Assembly: GCA_963707665.1 (NCBI GenBank)
Contig: CAVPQU010000011.1
Coordinates: 186,001-250,000 of the forward strand
Length of the DNA stretch: 64,000 bases
Source: DATJCV01 sp963707665
GTDB lineage: Bacteria > Pseudomonadota > Gammaproteobacteria > Burkholderiales > Burkholderiaceae_D
Direction of reading: 5' to 3'
Shown here piece after piece: positions 7,911 through 17,620 of this stretch (positions within the stretch are counted from its first letter, which is position 1; each line of letters opens with the position of its first letter). A program made the translations under genes and the position numbers. Under the pieces are notes generated by a model. It did not search any database. It was not told the origin of the DNA and saw nothing but the letters and a program-made list of their open reading frames with translations.

Positions 7911-9299
7911 TCACGCCGCCGGCCTGGGCAGCGTGATCTGCACGATCAGGCCGCCCCCCGCACGATTCCGCAGGCGCAGGACGCCACTGTGGCGCTTGAT
8001 GACCCGATCGACAATCGCCAGCCCCAGTCCGGCGCCACTGACTTGGCTACGCGCCGCATCCATGCGGGCAAACGGCTTGATCAGGCGCGACATCTCTGCC
8101 TCCGGCAAGCCCGGCCCCTGATCCGTGATTTCAATCAGGATCTGAGCGCCGTCCGCCTGGCAGCGGAAGTCAATCGTCGCCACGTCGGAGTCGTCGTTCT
8201 TGCCGTAGCGGCGGGCGTTTTCCAGCAGATTATCGAATACGCGTTTTAGCTCGGTCGGGTTACCCAGCACCTGCAGATCGGGTTGAATCGAAGTGGATAT
8301 GCGCACATCCGGCAGGCGCGCACCGGTGTGTCCAATCTCGGTCAGCAGCGCGCTGATATCGGTGCGACTAAAACGGCCGGTGTCGGCCGGTCTGGCGTAG
8401 TCGAGAAACTGACCGATAATCGCATCCATCTGGCCGAGGTCGGATTGCATGCCGGCGCGCGCATCTTCGTCCAGTCCGGACGCCATTTCCAGTTCCAGCA
8501 GCATGCGCGAGAGCGGCGTGCGCAAATCGTGAGAAATACCGGCCAGCACCACCGCGCGGTCGGTTTCGACGCGCTTCAAGTCATCCACCATCTGATTGAA
8601 GCTGCGGTTGGCCTCCTCGATTTCGGTCGGGCCTTTTTCCGGCAGCACCTCAGGCGGCTGTCCTTTGGCAATCGCGCGCGCAGCCGCCGTCAGGCGTGCC
8701 AGCGGCTGATTGATCAGGCGCGAAATGAATACCGCGCCCAACAGGGAAAGCATCAGCACGACTGCGGCCCAGCCCAGCCATTGCAGGCTGGAGTTGCGGC
8801 TAATCCGTTCGCGGTCCAGCATCAGCCAATATGCGTCATCCTCGATCTGAAAGCTGACCCAGAATCCGGCCACGCCGTTGACGCTGCTGGCAAACCGGGT
8901 GTCCGTGCCGAGGCTGCTCTTGATCGCCGTGCGCACGTCGGCCATCAGGCCGCTTGCCGACGGCGCCTGCACCAGATCGGTTTCTTCCAGCGGATAGATA
9001 CGGATGCCTTCGTTGCTGGCCAGTTCGAACAGCAGTTCGCGCCGCAAATCGGGTGCGGAATGGGTCAGCGCCGCGCGCGTGATGGTAACGATGGACACCA
9101 CTTGCGCGGCGATTTGCTGCGCGCGCGGCGCCCGCTCCACCATGCGAAAGCTACCGACCCAAGCCGCCATGCTGAGCATGATCAGCACCGCCAGCAGGAA
9201 AAAGGTGCGCCAGAACAAGCCGCTTTTCAGCCAGGCGGGCTGGCCGGAGGCGGAAAACACAGCGGCAAGACGCGGGAAAATGACGGTTTCAGCCCGCAT
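7911..9299 (-). CDS. EnvZ-like sensor histidine kinase
   Basis: A 462-residue inner-membrane kinase. Transmembrane helices are at about 29-48 and 173-193, enclosing a periplasmic domain of about 125 residues. A HAMP segment follows (about 195-245), then the dimerisation and phosphoacceptor box GISHDLRTPL with His257. The ATP-binding domain shows N box NLLENARRYG (358-366), G1 DQGPGLP (393-399) and G2 GAGLGLAI (422-429), so all catalytic boxes are present. The start overlaps the stop of the response-regulator gene by one base (TAATG), showing translational coupling. It resembles the EnvZ/OmpR osmosensing pair of beta- and gammaproteobacteria. Whether it senses osmolarity in this organism is not shown. 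Confidence 0.9.
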   Translation of the reverse strand: MRAETVIFPRLAAVFSASGQPAWLKSGLFWRTFFLLAVLIMLSMAAWVGSFRMVERAPRAQQIAAQVVSIVTITRAALTHSAPDLRRELLFELASNEGIRIYPLEETDLVQAPSASGLMADVRTAIKSSLGTDTRFASSVNGVAGFWVSFQIEDDAYWLMLDRERISRNSSLQWLGWAAVVLMLSLLGAVFISRLINQPLARLTAAARAIAKGQPPEVLPEKGPTEIEEANRSFNQMVDDLKRVETDRAVVLAGISHDLRTPLSRMLLELEMASGLDEDARAGMQSDLGQMDAIIGQFLDYARPADTGRFSRTDISALLTEIGHTGARLPDVRISTSIQPDLQVLGNPTELKRVFDNLLENARRYGKNDDSDVATIDFRCQADGAQILIEITDQGPGLPEAEMSRLIKPFARMDAARSQVSGAGLGLAIVDRVIKRHSGVLRLRNRAGGGLIVQITLPRPAA

Positions 9300-10054
9300 T
9301 AGCGCGGCTGCCCCTCGGGAATGAAGACATAGCCCAGGCCCCAGACGGTCTGGATGTAGAGCGGATTGCCGGGATCGGGTTCGATCAGTTTGCGCAGGCG
9401 TGAAATCTGCACGTCGAGGCTGCGATCGAATACTTCATACTCGCGGCCACGCGCCAGCTCCATCAGTTTTTCACGCGACAGCGGTTGGCGCGCATGCCGG
9501 GCAAAGACTTTCAGCACCGAGAACTCGCCGGTGGTCAGCGGCACCGCAGTACCATTTTTTTTCAACGAACGGGTGCCGAGGTCCAGCACGAAGTCGCCGA
9601 ATTCGAACGACTCCGGCGTTTCCGACGGCGCCCCGGGCGCTTCGTCCGGGCGCTTGCGGCGCAGCACCGCGCTGATGCGCGCCACCAGCTCACGCGGATT
9701 GAAAGGCTTGGGAAGATAGTCGTCGGCACCCATCTCGAGGCCGACGATGCGGTCCACATCCTCGCCCTTGGCAGTCAGCATGATGATCGGTGTCTGGTCG
9801 CCGGCGCCGCGCAGGCGACGGCAGATCGACAGGCCGTCTTCACCGGGCAGCATCAGATCGAGCACCAGCAGATCGTAGCGTTCACGCAGCCAGAGTTTGT
9901 TCATCGCCAGTCCATTCTCGGCGGTGACGACATTGAACCCTTGTTCGGCCAGATAGCGCCGCAGCAGGTCGCGCAAACGGATGTCGTCGTCGACCACCAG
10001 AATCCGGGCTTGGTGGCTGCTGTTTGCAGTGTGGCTGGTATTGGTGATGTTCAT
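9299..10054 (-). CDS. ompR: OmpR-type response regulator
   Basis: The 251-residue protein has an N-terminal receiver domain with acidic residues Asp22-24, phosphoacceptor Asp66 in LLVLDLMLPGEDG and Lys116 in YLPKPFNPREL. A linker of about 20 residues leads to a C-terminal winged-helix DNA-binding domain ending IQTVWGLGYVFIP. The domain order and the LGYVF-type wing match OmpR. It is the first gene of the pair, translationally coupled to the kinase. The first 15 or so residues are low in complexity, so a slightly later start is possible. The regulon is not evident here, although the small secreted-protein gene starts divergently at 10247. Confidence 0.92.
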   Translation of the reverse strand: MNITNTSHTANSSHQARILVVDDDIRLRDLLRRYLAEQGFNVVTAENGLAMNKLWLRERYDLLVLDLMLPGEDGLSICRRLRGAGDQTPIIMLTAKGEDVDRIVGLEMGADDYLPKPFNPRELVARISAVLRRKRPDEAPGAPSETPESFEFGDFVLDLGTRSLKKNGTAVPLTTGEFSVLKVFARHARQPLSREKLMELARGREYEVFDRSLDVQISRLRKLIEPDPGNPLYIQTVWGLGYVFIPEGQPR

Positions 10055-10246
10055 GGCCTTATGGTAACGTCAAAAATTGACACGAACAGCGCGCAAAACG
10101 CATGAATTACAAAGTGTTACAGACTTTACGGTAAAGCGCCTTATACCGCTATCACCGGTGGCCTAGACTTGGTCAGGAATGGATTTGATACGGATCCGAT
10201 GCGGCTAAGCCTTGACCTCAACCGCCAGTGACTGGCGGTTTCACGG

Positions 10247-10594
10247 ATGGAAAAATGGATGAATAGCTTATACAAAAAAAGCGCGCTCTGGCTGGTGCTG
10301 ATGCTTGGCATCGCAAGCGCCTTTGCCTGGCCGGGTGATGATAACGCCGGCCAGTTTGCACTGCACGCGGTGCAGTTCCGCCCGCACGGGCAGGAGCAAG
10401 GTGCAGGGCAGAACCGGGGGGCGCGCAACGAAGACGGTCGCCGCGGCGGGGATGCCGCTGCGCGCCGCGAATACCAGGGCAATTCGGCCGCTCCGAATGG
10501 CGGCCGGCAGAGCCGGATGACGCCGGATGAGCGCCGGGCGTTGCGACGCCAGATTGATGAGGCCGGGCAGGATATCTACCGGCAAAAACGCTAG
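10247..10594 (+). CDS. Small secreted basic protein of unknown function
   Basis: The 115-residue product begins with a clear signal peptide: Lys near the N-terminus, hydrophobic core ALWLVLMLGIASAFA, and probable cleavage before WPGDD. The mature part is rich in Gly, Arg, Gln and Asn up to about residue 88, then ends with a predicted helix MTPDERRALRRQIDEAGQ. I do not recognise the family beyond that C-terminal motif, which occurs in many short periplasmic proteins of Burkholderiales. ATG 10259 is an equally plausible start. It is divergent from ompR and convergent with the CoA-transferase gene. A cell-envelope role is only suggested by the signal peptide and neighbours. Confidence 0.6.
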   Translation: MEKWMNSLYKKSALWLVLMLGIASAFAWPGDDNAGQFALHAVQFRPHGQEQGAGQNRGARNEDGRRGGDAAARREYQGNSAAPNGGRQSRMTPDERRALRRQIDEAGQDIYRQKR

Positions 10595-10605
10595 CGGCGC
10601 ACGAA

Positions 10606-11695
10606 TCAGGCGCGGAACTTGGGCACGCTGCCGGTAGCCTGGTAATTTCCTTCGCTCGGATGAGATGCCTTGCGGATCATGCCGCGCGTTTGGAAGAGCG
10701 GATTGGCAACTGCCTCTTCAACCCGCAGCACCGGCGTCACGCAACAATCCTGACCGGCGAATTTTTCAGTCCATGCGGCCAGCGTGCCCTGCGCAAAAAT
10801 GACCTCCAGTTCGGCCTTCAACGCCATCGCATCCGCTCCACCGACGGCCTGGCCATAAGCCCAGTGCCGACGCTTCCACTCCGGCCGCTCCAGCACGTCG
10901 CACAAGATGCTCCAGAATTTCGGCTCCAGCGCCCCGACCGCCATGAAGCGGTCGTCGCTGGTACGGTAGACGTTGTAGCATGGCACCCCGCCAGTCAGCA
11001 GGTCGCGCCCCGGTGTGGGCGCCTTGCCGAAATTGTTGAACGCGATCAGCGGCATGATGTTGTGCGCGAATACCGCATCGGTCATCGAGACATCGACGAA
11101 GCGCCCGGGGCCGCCCATTTTTACCGCCAGCAGACGCCGCGAGAATGCCCTGCACCGCGCTTTGAGAACCACCCAGCAGATCGCCGACTTGCAGGTTGGA
11201 AAGGGCCGGCGTACCGTCCGGGCCGACATTCTGTTCCAGCATGCCGGCGTAACCAATGTAGTTGATGTCGTGGCCGGCCGCCTGCGCCAGCGGGCCGTCC
11301 TGGCCGTAACCGGAAATCGCGCACATCACCAGCTTCGGGTTGCGCTCTTTCAGCGTGCTCCAGCCGAGGCCGAGCTTGTCCATCACGCCGGGGCGGAAGC
11401 TCTCGACGACGACGTCGGCGCTCTCGACCATGCGGAGGAATTCGTTCCGCTGGGCGGCTCGTTTCAGGTCGAGCCGGAGGAATTGCTTGCCGCGATTGAC
11501 GGCGATGAAAAACTGCGACACTTCATGCCGCACGTGGCCCATGGTGCGTGCGTAGTCGCCGATGCCGGGGTCTTCGATCTTCACCACTGCAGCGCCCATG
11601 TCGGCCAGATGCATGGTGGCGACCGGGCCGGGCAGCAGGCGGGTGAGGTCGAGTACGCGGATGCCGCGCAGCGGTTGGTCGATCGGCTCGGTCAT
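10606..11695 (-). CDS. CaiB/BaiF family CoA transferase (frameshifted)
   Basis: The N-terminal part begins MTEPIDQPLRGIRVLDLTR and contains LLPGPVATMHLADMGAAVVK, the class III CoA-transferase signature. DVVVESFRPGVMDKLGLG and the GGPGRFVDVSMTDA segment follow. Asp in VDVSMTDA is the expected catalytic-aspartate region. The frame changes once because of an extra base at about 11134, inside the segment before the VDVS motif. The corrected length is about 362 residues. Members include alpha-methylacyl-CoA racemase, formyl-CoA transferase and carnitine-CoA transferase. The size and sequence look most like the racemase branch, but the substrate cannot be decided. It stands alone between the small secreted protein and the ABC-F gene. 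Confidence 0.87.
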
Positions 11696-11798
11696 GGCAG
11701 CTTCTTTCGAGGTTGATGCGGATGCGGTAATGCCTTGCGCTTTGCGCTCGGCAGCACTCGGTTTCCGCTTGCCGGCGCGGGAACGGCAAACGGGTCGA

Positions 11799-13792
11799 TT
11801 ATGCCAGCACCTGCTCCAGCGCTTCCTGCTGCTCCAGCCATTCGGCTTCGAGCTGGGCCAGTTCCCTGGACTGATAGGCCTGATCGCTCAGCAGCGTTTT
11901 CAATTCTTCCTTGTTGGCGTTGTCGTAGATTTCCGGCGCCGCCAGGCGGGCGTCGGTGGCGGCTTTTTTCGCGTTGCACTTGGCGATCTGTTCTTCCAGC
12001 CGCTTGATGCGCGCCTCGATCGGCTTTTTCAGCGCCGCCAGGCGCTGGCGGTCCTCGGCTTCGGCGCGCTTCTGTTCGCGGCGGTCGCCGGCAGCGGCTG
12101 GCGCTGCGGCCTCCGGCGCCGCGGTTTTTTTCGCGGCTTCAGGCAAGGGCGCGGCGGCGGCATTGGTCTTGTCGGCCAGCTTGGTCTTGAACAGCCAGTC
12201 GCGGTAATCGTCGAGATCGCCGTCGAACGGCTGCAGCTTGCCGTCGGCGACGATGATGAACTGGTCGGTGGTGGCGCGCAGCAGGTGGCGATCGTGCGAC
12301 ACCAGCACCAGCGTGCCTTCGAACTGCGCCAGCGCCTCGGTCAGCGCTTCGCGCGTTTCCAGGTCGAGGTGGTTGGTCGGCTCGTCCAGCAGCAGCAGGT
12401 TGGGGCGCTGCCAGACGATCAGCGCCAGCGCCAGGCGCGCCTTTTCGCCGCCGGAAAACGGCGCGATCGGGCTGGTCGACCATGGTCGCCGGGGAAGTTG
12501 AAGCTGCCGAGGAAGTTGCGCAATTCCTGCTCGCGCACGTTGGGCGCGATGCGGTTCAGGTGCCACAGCGGCGACTCGTCGTGGCGCAGCATCTCCACCT
12601 GGTGCTGGGCGAAATAGCCGATCACCAGGCCCTTGCCGAAGCGGGCGTCGCCGGCCAGCGGCGCCAGTTCGCCGGCGATGGTCTTGATCAAGCGTCGATT
12701 TGCCGGCGCCGTTGACGCCCAGGAGGCCGATGCGCTGGCCGGTCTGCAGCGAGAAATTGATGCCGGCGACGATGGTCTTTTCGCGACGCTGTAGTCGTCC
12801 GGATCTTCGCTGCGATAGCCGGCATTGACATCTTCCATCACCAGCAGCGGATTGGGCGCCGACAGCGGTTCGCGGAATTCGAACGAGAATTCGGCGGCGG
12901 CGCGCAAGGGCGCCAGCTCTTCCATCTTGGCCAGCGCCTTCATGCGGCTTTGCGCCTGCTTGGCCTTGGTGGCCTTGGCCTTGAAGCGGTCGATGAAGGA
13001 TTGCAGGTGGGCGCGCTGGCGCGTCTGCTTCTCGAGCATGCCTTGCGCCAGCACCAGCTGCGCCGCGCGCTGGCGTTCGAACGAGGAATAGTTGCCGGTG
13101 TAGCGCTTCAGCTTGCGCTCGTCGATGTGCACGATGACGTTGACCACGCCGTCGAGGAAATCGCGGTCGTGGGAAATGATGATCAGCGTGCCGGCGTAGC
13201 GCTTGAGCCAGTCTTCCAGCCAGATGATGGCGTCCAGGTCCAGGTGGTTGGTCGGCTCGTCCAGCAGCAGCAGGTCGGACGGGCACATCAGCGCCTGCGC
13301 CAGGTTCAGCCGCATGCGCCAGCCGCCGGAAAAGCTGGCGACCGGCTGCTGCATCTGCGCCAGCGTGAAGCCGAGGCCGGTCAGCAACTGCTCGGCGCGC
13401 GAGCGCACGGTGTAGGCGTCGGCGTCGGCCAGCGCGCCGTGCAGCTCGCCGATCAGGTTGCCGTTGGCGGTGCTCTCCGGCTGCGCTTCGGCTTCGGCCA
13501 GTGCGGCTTCCAGCCGGCGCAGGGTGACGTCGCCGTCGATCGCGTATTCGAGCGCGGGGCGGTCGAGCGCCGGGGTTTCCTGGGCGACATAGGCCATGCG
13601 CCATTTGCTGGGGAAATCGATGCTGCCGGTGTCGGCGTGCAGTTCGCCGCGCAGCAGCGCGAACAGGCTGGATTTGCCGGCGCCGTTGGCGCCGATCAGG
13701 CCGATCTTGTCGCCGGGGTTGAGCGTGACGTCGACGTTCTCGAGCAGCGGTTTGATGCCGCGCATCAGGGAAACTTGTTGGAAACGGATCAT
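11799..13792 (-). CDS. ABC-F ATPase, YheS-like (frameshifted)
   Basis: ABC-F proteins have two ATP-binding cassettes and no membrane domain, and act on ribosomes. Cassette 1 has Walker A GANGAGKSS, signature FSGGWRMRLNLAQAL and LLLLDEPTNHLDLDAI. The linker has the ABC-F basic arm FKAKATKAKQAQSRMKAL. Cassette 2 has GVNGAGKST, FSGGEKARLALALIVW and LLLLDEPTNHLDL. A charged coiled-coil tail closes the protein. The sequence parallels E. coli YheS, as recalled, more than Uup or EttA. Four frame changes lie in cassette 2, near 12468, 12478, 12697 and 12785. With them corrected the protein is about 663 residues. Both parts carry all motifs, so the breaks look like consensus errors. Confidence 0.9.
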
Positions 13793-13806
13793 TATTCGAT
13801 TCTAAG

Positions 13807-13813
13807 GGAGTAT
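13807..13813 (+). repeat. GGAGTAT intergenic repeat, locus 1 (single copy)
   Basis: One GGAGTAT lies in the 107-bp gap between the ABC-F and prmB genes, 15 bp upstream of the ABC-F start codon and on the strand opposite to both genes. The preceding TTATTCGATTCTAAG resembles the segment before GGAGTAT at other loci. No partner exists at 52-54 bp on either side. Confidence 0.5.
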
Positions 13814-13853
13814 GGGCAAAAAACGCCGATTCCCGGCGATGTTGTCTGCGACT

Positions 13854-13889
13854 TTAAAAATACAGCTGGCAGTATATTATCGCTGCCAG
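13854..13889 (-). terminator. Probable intrinsic terminator after prmB
   Basis: Read on the minus strand, CTGGCAG and CTGCCAG form a perfect seven-pair stem around a ten-base loop, followed after a few bases by a run of T (the A run at 13856-13860). It lies just past the prmB stop at 13900, as expected for the end of the dap-prmB transcript. Confidence 0.6.
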
Positions 13890-13899
13890 TAACGGGAAA

Positions 13900-14798
13900 T
13901 TACAGCTGCGCTTGTTGCAATTGCTCCGCGCTCAGCAAAAACACCATGTCGTCGCCGGCCGAGGTGGACAGCCAGGTCAGCCCCAGGGCGCCGAAGGCCG
14001 CTTCCGCATGCTCGCGCTCGTTGCCGATCTCGACGATCAGCAGGCCATCGTCGGTGAGGCGCTCGGCGGCGCCGGCCACGATCCGGCGCACCAGGTCCAT
14101 GCCGTCGCTGCCGCCGGCCAGCGCGATCTGCGGCTCCTGCCGGTATTCCTGCGGCAATTGCGCCATCGACTGTGCATTCACATAGGGCGGATTGCTGATG
14201 ATCAGCTCGTATTTGCGGGGCGGCAGTTGCGTGTACAAGTCCGATTCGATGCAGCGTGATGCGCTCCTGCAAGCTGGTAATCGTCGACATTGCGGCGCGC
14301 CACCGCCAGCGCATCCGGCGAAATGTCGACGGCGTCGATCTGCGCATTCGGGAAGGCGTCGGCCAGCAGGATCGGCAGGCAGCCGGAACCGGTGCACAGG
14401 TCGAGGATATGCGTCACCGAGCCGGCGTCGGCCAGCCACGGCGCGAATTGTTCGGGAATCAGTTCGGCGATGAACGAGCGCGGCACGATCACGCGCTCGT
14501 CGACATAAAAGCGGTAGCTGCCGAGCCAGGCTTCGTTGGTGATGTAGGCGGCCGGCACGCGCTCCACCGCGCGCCGTTCGATCACGCGCAGCAGCGCCGC
14601 CACTTCGTCGGGCAGCAGGCGCGCATCGAGAAACGGATCGAGCTGGTCCAGCGGCAGCTGCAGCGTATGCAGCAGCAGGTAGGCGGCTTCGTCGAAGGCG
14701 TTGCTGCTGCCGTGGCCGAAAAACAGCTTGGCGGCGTTGAAGCGGCTGACGGCGTAGCGCAACAGGTCGCGCAGGGTGGAGAAATCGTTTGGGGTCAT
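13900..14798 (-). CDS. prmB: Ribosomal protein L3 glutamine methyltransferase PrmB (frameshifted)
   Basis: PrmB methylates a glutamine of ribosomal protein L3. The N-terminal helical part contains RVPAAYITNEAWLGSYRFYV and DERVIVPRSFIAELI, which fit PrmB better than the release-factor enzyme PrmC. The SAM-binding motif is ILDLCTGSGCLPILLA and the catalytic motif is ISNPPYV. Two frame changes near 14251 and 14269, each one extra base, separate the SAM motif from NPPY. The corrected protein is about 299 residues, the normal length. It is the last gene of the minus-strand dapC-dapD-pilU-yffB-dapE-prmB series. Confidence 0.92.
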
Positions 14799-14928
14799 GG
14801 TTCGAAAGTGTGGATTGCGTGAAGTGTGCGTCGAATGACGCTGGCGGCGCTGAAATGCATTTCCGCCGGAAGCCGCGGGAACGACAGCGGGAAGGCGGGC
14901 GCGTGTAGCTGCCGCGCCCAGCTGCAGG

Positions 14929-16057
14929 TCATAAAAGCAGGTTTTCCAGCGTGCGCCGGTAAATGTTCTTCAGCGGATCGATGTCGCCAATCGCGATATG
15001 TTCGTCGATCTTGTGGATGCTGGCGTTGCACGGGCCGAATTCGATCACCTGCGGGCAGATCTGCGCGATGAAGCGGCCGTCCGAGGTGCCGCCGGAGGTC
15101 GAGAGTTCGGTCTCGATGCCGGTTTCGGCCTGGATCGCCGCGGCCAGCGCGGCGCTCGAGTTCGCCGCGCGGCGTCAGGAACGGCAGGCCGCCCACGGTC
15201 CATTGCAGCCCATAGTCGAGGCCGTGGCGGTCGAGCATGGCATGCACGCGCTGCTGCAAGCCTTCGGGCGTGCTGGCGGTGGAAAAACGGAAGTTGAAGT
15301 CGATCACGACTTCGCCCGGGATCACGTTGGAGGCGCCGGTGCCGCCGTGGATGTTCGAGATTTGCCAGGAGGTCGGCAGATAGTATTCGTTGCCGTCGTC
15401 CCATTTTTCCGCGACCAGTTCCGCCAGCGCCGGCGCCGCCAGGTGGATCGGGTTTTTCGCCAGCTGCGGATAGGCGATGTGGCCTTGCACGCCCTTGACC
15501 GTCAGCCGGCCCGACATGGTGCCGCGGCGGCCGTTCTTGATCATGTCGCCCAGCCGTTCGACCGAGGTCGGCTCGCCGACGATGCAGTAGTCGAGCTGTT
15601 CGCCGCGCGCTTTCAGCCGCTCGCAGACCACCACGGTGCCGTCGGTGGCCGGGCCTTCCTCGTCGCTGGTGATCAGGAAACCGATCGAGCCCTGGTGCTG
15701 CGGGTGGGCGGCGACGAATTCCTCCACCGCCACCACCATGGCCGCGATCGAGGTTTTCATGTCGGCCGCGCCACGCCCGTACAGCTTGCCGTCGCGCTGG
15801 GTCGGCACGAACGGAGGGGATTGCCATTGTTCCAGCGGCCCGGTCGGCACGACGTCGGTGTGGCCGGCGAATACCAGCAAGGGCCGGTCGCTGCCGCGCC
15901 GCGCCCACAGATTGGTGACCGCGCCCGACGGCACGCTTTCGCAGGCAAAACCGAGCAGCGCCAGCCGTTCGATCAGGCGCGCCTGGCAGCCCTGGTCGTT
16001 GGGGGTGACGGATGACAGTGCAATCAATTCCTCGGTGAATGCCAGCGTCTTGCTCAT
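14929..16057 (-). CDS. dapE: Succinyl-diaminopimelate desuccinylase DapE (frameshifted)
   Basis: DapE hydrolyses N-succinyl-LL-diaminopimelate in lysine and peptidoglycan synthesis. The metal-site motifs are FAGHTDVVPTGP (His and catalytic Asp), GRGAADMKTS (bridging Asp), SDEEGPATDGT (catalytic Glu pair) and GEPTS. A single extra base near 15156 shifts the frame after the LTPRGEL segment. The corrected frame continues with TSGGTSDGRF and FGPCNASIHKIDEH, the region of the last metal-binding histidine, to a stop at 14929-14931. Read uncorrected, the frame would run to 14795 with an unrelated tail. The corrected length is about 375 residues, as usual. It begins 3 bp after the yffB stop. Confidence 0.93.
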
Positions 16058-16060
16058 GGA

Positions 16061-16420
16061 TCAGCTCTGGAAAATCTGTTGATAACGAGCGTCGGCAAAA
16101 CCGACATGCGTGCGGCCGCCGACGCTCAGCACCGGCCGCTTGATGAGCGAGGGAAATTCGATCAGCAACGGGATGGCACTGGCGGCGTCGGTTACGGCCG
16201 CCTTGCGCTCCGGCGGCAGGCCGCGCCAGGTCGTGCCCTTGCGGTTGAGCAGGGTATCGAGCCCGACATCGGCCAGCCAGCTGCTGACCAGGTCGGCGCT
16301 GACGCCGTGTTTCTTGAAATCATGAAACGCATACGGAAGCTCATGTCCGGCCAGCCAGTCGCGGGCCTTCTTCACCTGGTCGCAATTCGGAATTCCATAC
16401 AGGGTGCAAGTGTTCGTCAT
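16061..16420 (-). CDS. yffB: ArsC/Spx-family protein YffB
   Basis: A 119-residue thioredoxin-fold protein starting MTNTCTLYGIPNCDQVKKAR, with the single active-site cysteine of the YffB/ArsC group in GIPNCDQV. The helix motif RKGTTWRGLP and the late SLIKRPVL segment, with the conserved cis-proline Arg-Pro, are both present. Family members are glutathione-dependent thiol reductases or Spx-like regulators; true arsenate reduction is not implied. It sits between pilU and dapE with gaps of only 3 bp, which is the usual betaproteobacterial arrangement. The biological role is unknown. Confidence 0.88.
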   Translation of the reverse strand: MTNTCTLYGIPNCDQVKKARDWLAGHELPYAFHDFKKHGVSADLVSSWLADVGLDTLLNRKGTTWRGLPPERKAAVTDAASAIPLLIEFPSLIKRPVLSVGGRTHVGFADARYQQIFQS

Positions 16421-16423
16421 GCG

Positions 16424-17560
16424 TTATGTGTCCAGCGTGAATTCGGTGAAGGTGGCGCCTTCGCTTTGTTCCGGCTCGGGTGCCGGCGCGGCTTTCTTGC
16501 CGGGTTGTTCATTGTTGATCAGCCAATACAGGTTGGTGGCGGAATCGGCGTTGGCCAGCGCTTCTTCCTGCGTCACGCGGCCATCGCGGATCAGTTGCAG
16601 CAGCGCCTGCTCGAAGGTTTGCGAACCGGGCGCCATGCTTTTCTCGATCGCTTCCTTGATCGCGCTGATGTCGCCTTGCTCGATCAGTTCGGCCACGTGC
16701 TGCGTATTGAGCATGATTTCCACCGCTGCCGCGCGGCCGCCGTCGGTCGATGGCACCAGCCGCTGGGAAATGATGGCGCTGATGGTCGAAGCCAGGTCCT
16801 GCAACAGCGCCGGCCGGTTTTCCAGCGGATAGAAATTGATGATGCGGTTCAGCGCGCGGTAAGTGTTGTTGGCGTGCAATGTCGAAACCACCAGATGGCC
16901 CGACTGCGCATACGCCAACGCCGCCGACATGGTGGCCTGATCGCGGATTTCGCCGATCAGGATGCAGTCCGGCGCCTGCCGCAAGGCATTCTTCAGCGCG
17001 ATGCCAAGACTGGTGGCGTCGTTGCCGATTTCGCGCTGGTTGACGATCGAGCGCTGGTTGCGAAACAGGAATTCGATCGGGTCTTCCAGCGTCAGGATAT
17101 GACCGGCCTGCTGCTGGTTGCGGTGGTTCAGCATGGAGGCGATGGTGGTCGACTTGCCCGATCCGGTGGCGCCGACGATCAGGACCAGGCCGCGTTTTTG
17201 TGTGATCAATTCGGCCAGCACCGGCGGCAGTGCCAAGTCTTCCAGCGCCGGGATATTGACCGGAATGTAGCGCAGTACCGCCGACACGCTGCCGCGCTGG
17301 CGAAAGGCCGAAAGCCGGAAGCTGCCCACTCCGGCCACCGGAATGCCCATATTGAGTTCGTTGTTTTGCTCCAGTTCCTGCAGTTGTGCGGCCGACACCA
17401 CCTCGGCCAGCAGCGCCATGACATTAGCGTGGTCCAGTTTCTGCTGATTGACCGGAATCAGCGCGCCATTGATTTTCAGGTGTATCGACGAATTGACCGC
17501 CAGGAACATGTCCGACGCGCCTTTTTCCTTCATCAGCAAAAACAAACGATCCATCGCCAT
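16424..17560 (-). CDS. pilU: Type IV pilus retraction ATPase, PilU-like
   Basis: The 378-residue secretion-type ATPase begins MAMDRLFLLMKEKGASDMFL. It has Walker A GATGSGKSTT, an Asp box in ILTLEDPIEFL, Walker B in DCILIGEIRDQATM and a His box in GHLVVSTLHANN. It lacks the extended C-terminus of PilB and resembles PilT/PilU. The opening region and position among dap genes favour PilU, which assists PilT in pilus disassembly. No other pilus gene is in the window, so it is an isolated member placed in a biosynthetic operon, an arrangement I recall from other betaproteobacteria. PilT cannot be fully excluded. Confidence 0.85.
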   Translation of the reverse strand: MAMDRLFLLMKEKGASDMFLAVNSSIHLKINGALIPVNQQKLDHANVMALLAEVVSAAQLQELEQNNELNMGIPVAGVGSFRLSAFRQRGSVSAVLRYIPVNIPALEDLALPPVLAELITQKRGLVLIVGATGSGKSTTIASMLNHRNQQQAGHILTLEDPIEFLFRNQRSIVNQREIGNDATSLGIALKNALRQAPDCILIGEIRDQATMSAALAYAQSGHLVVSTLHANNTYRALNRIINFYPLENRPALLQDLASTISAIISQRLVPSTDGGRAAAVEIMLNTQHVAELIEQGDISAIKEAIEKSMAPGSQTFEQALLQLIRDGRVTQEEALANADSATNLYWLINNEQPGKKAAPAPEPEQSEGATFTEFTLDT

Positions 17561-17620
17561 GGTGCTCTCCTGGTTGACAACTTATTATTGATCGCTCGCT
17601 GGTGCAGCAAGCGGTCTGGC

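Noticed and set aside
16061..16420. Arsenate reductase
   Set aside because: It belongs to the ArsC fold, but its sequence and dap-operon position fit YffB, and no ars genes are nearby.
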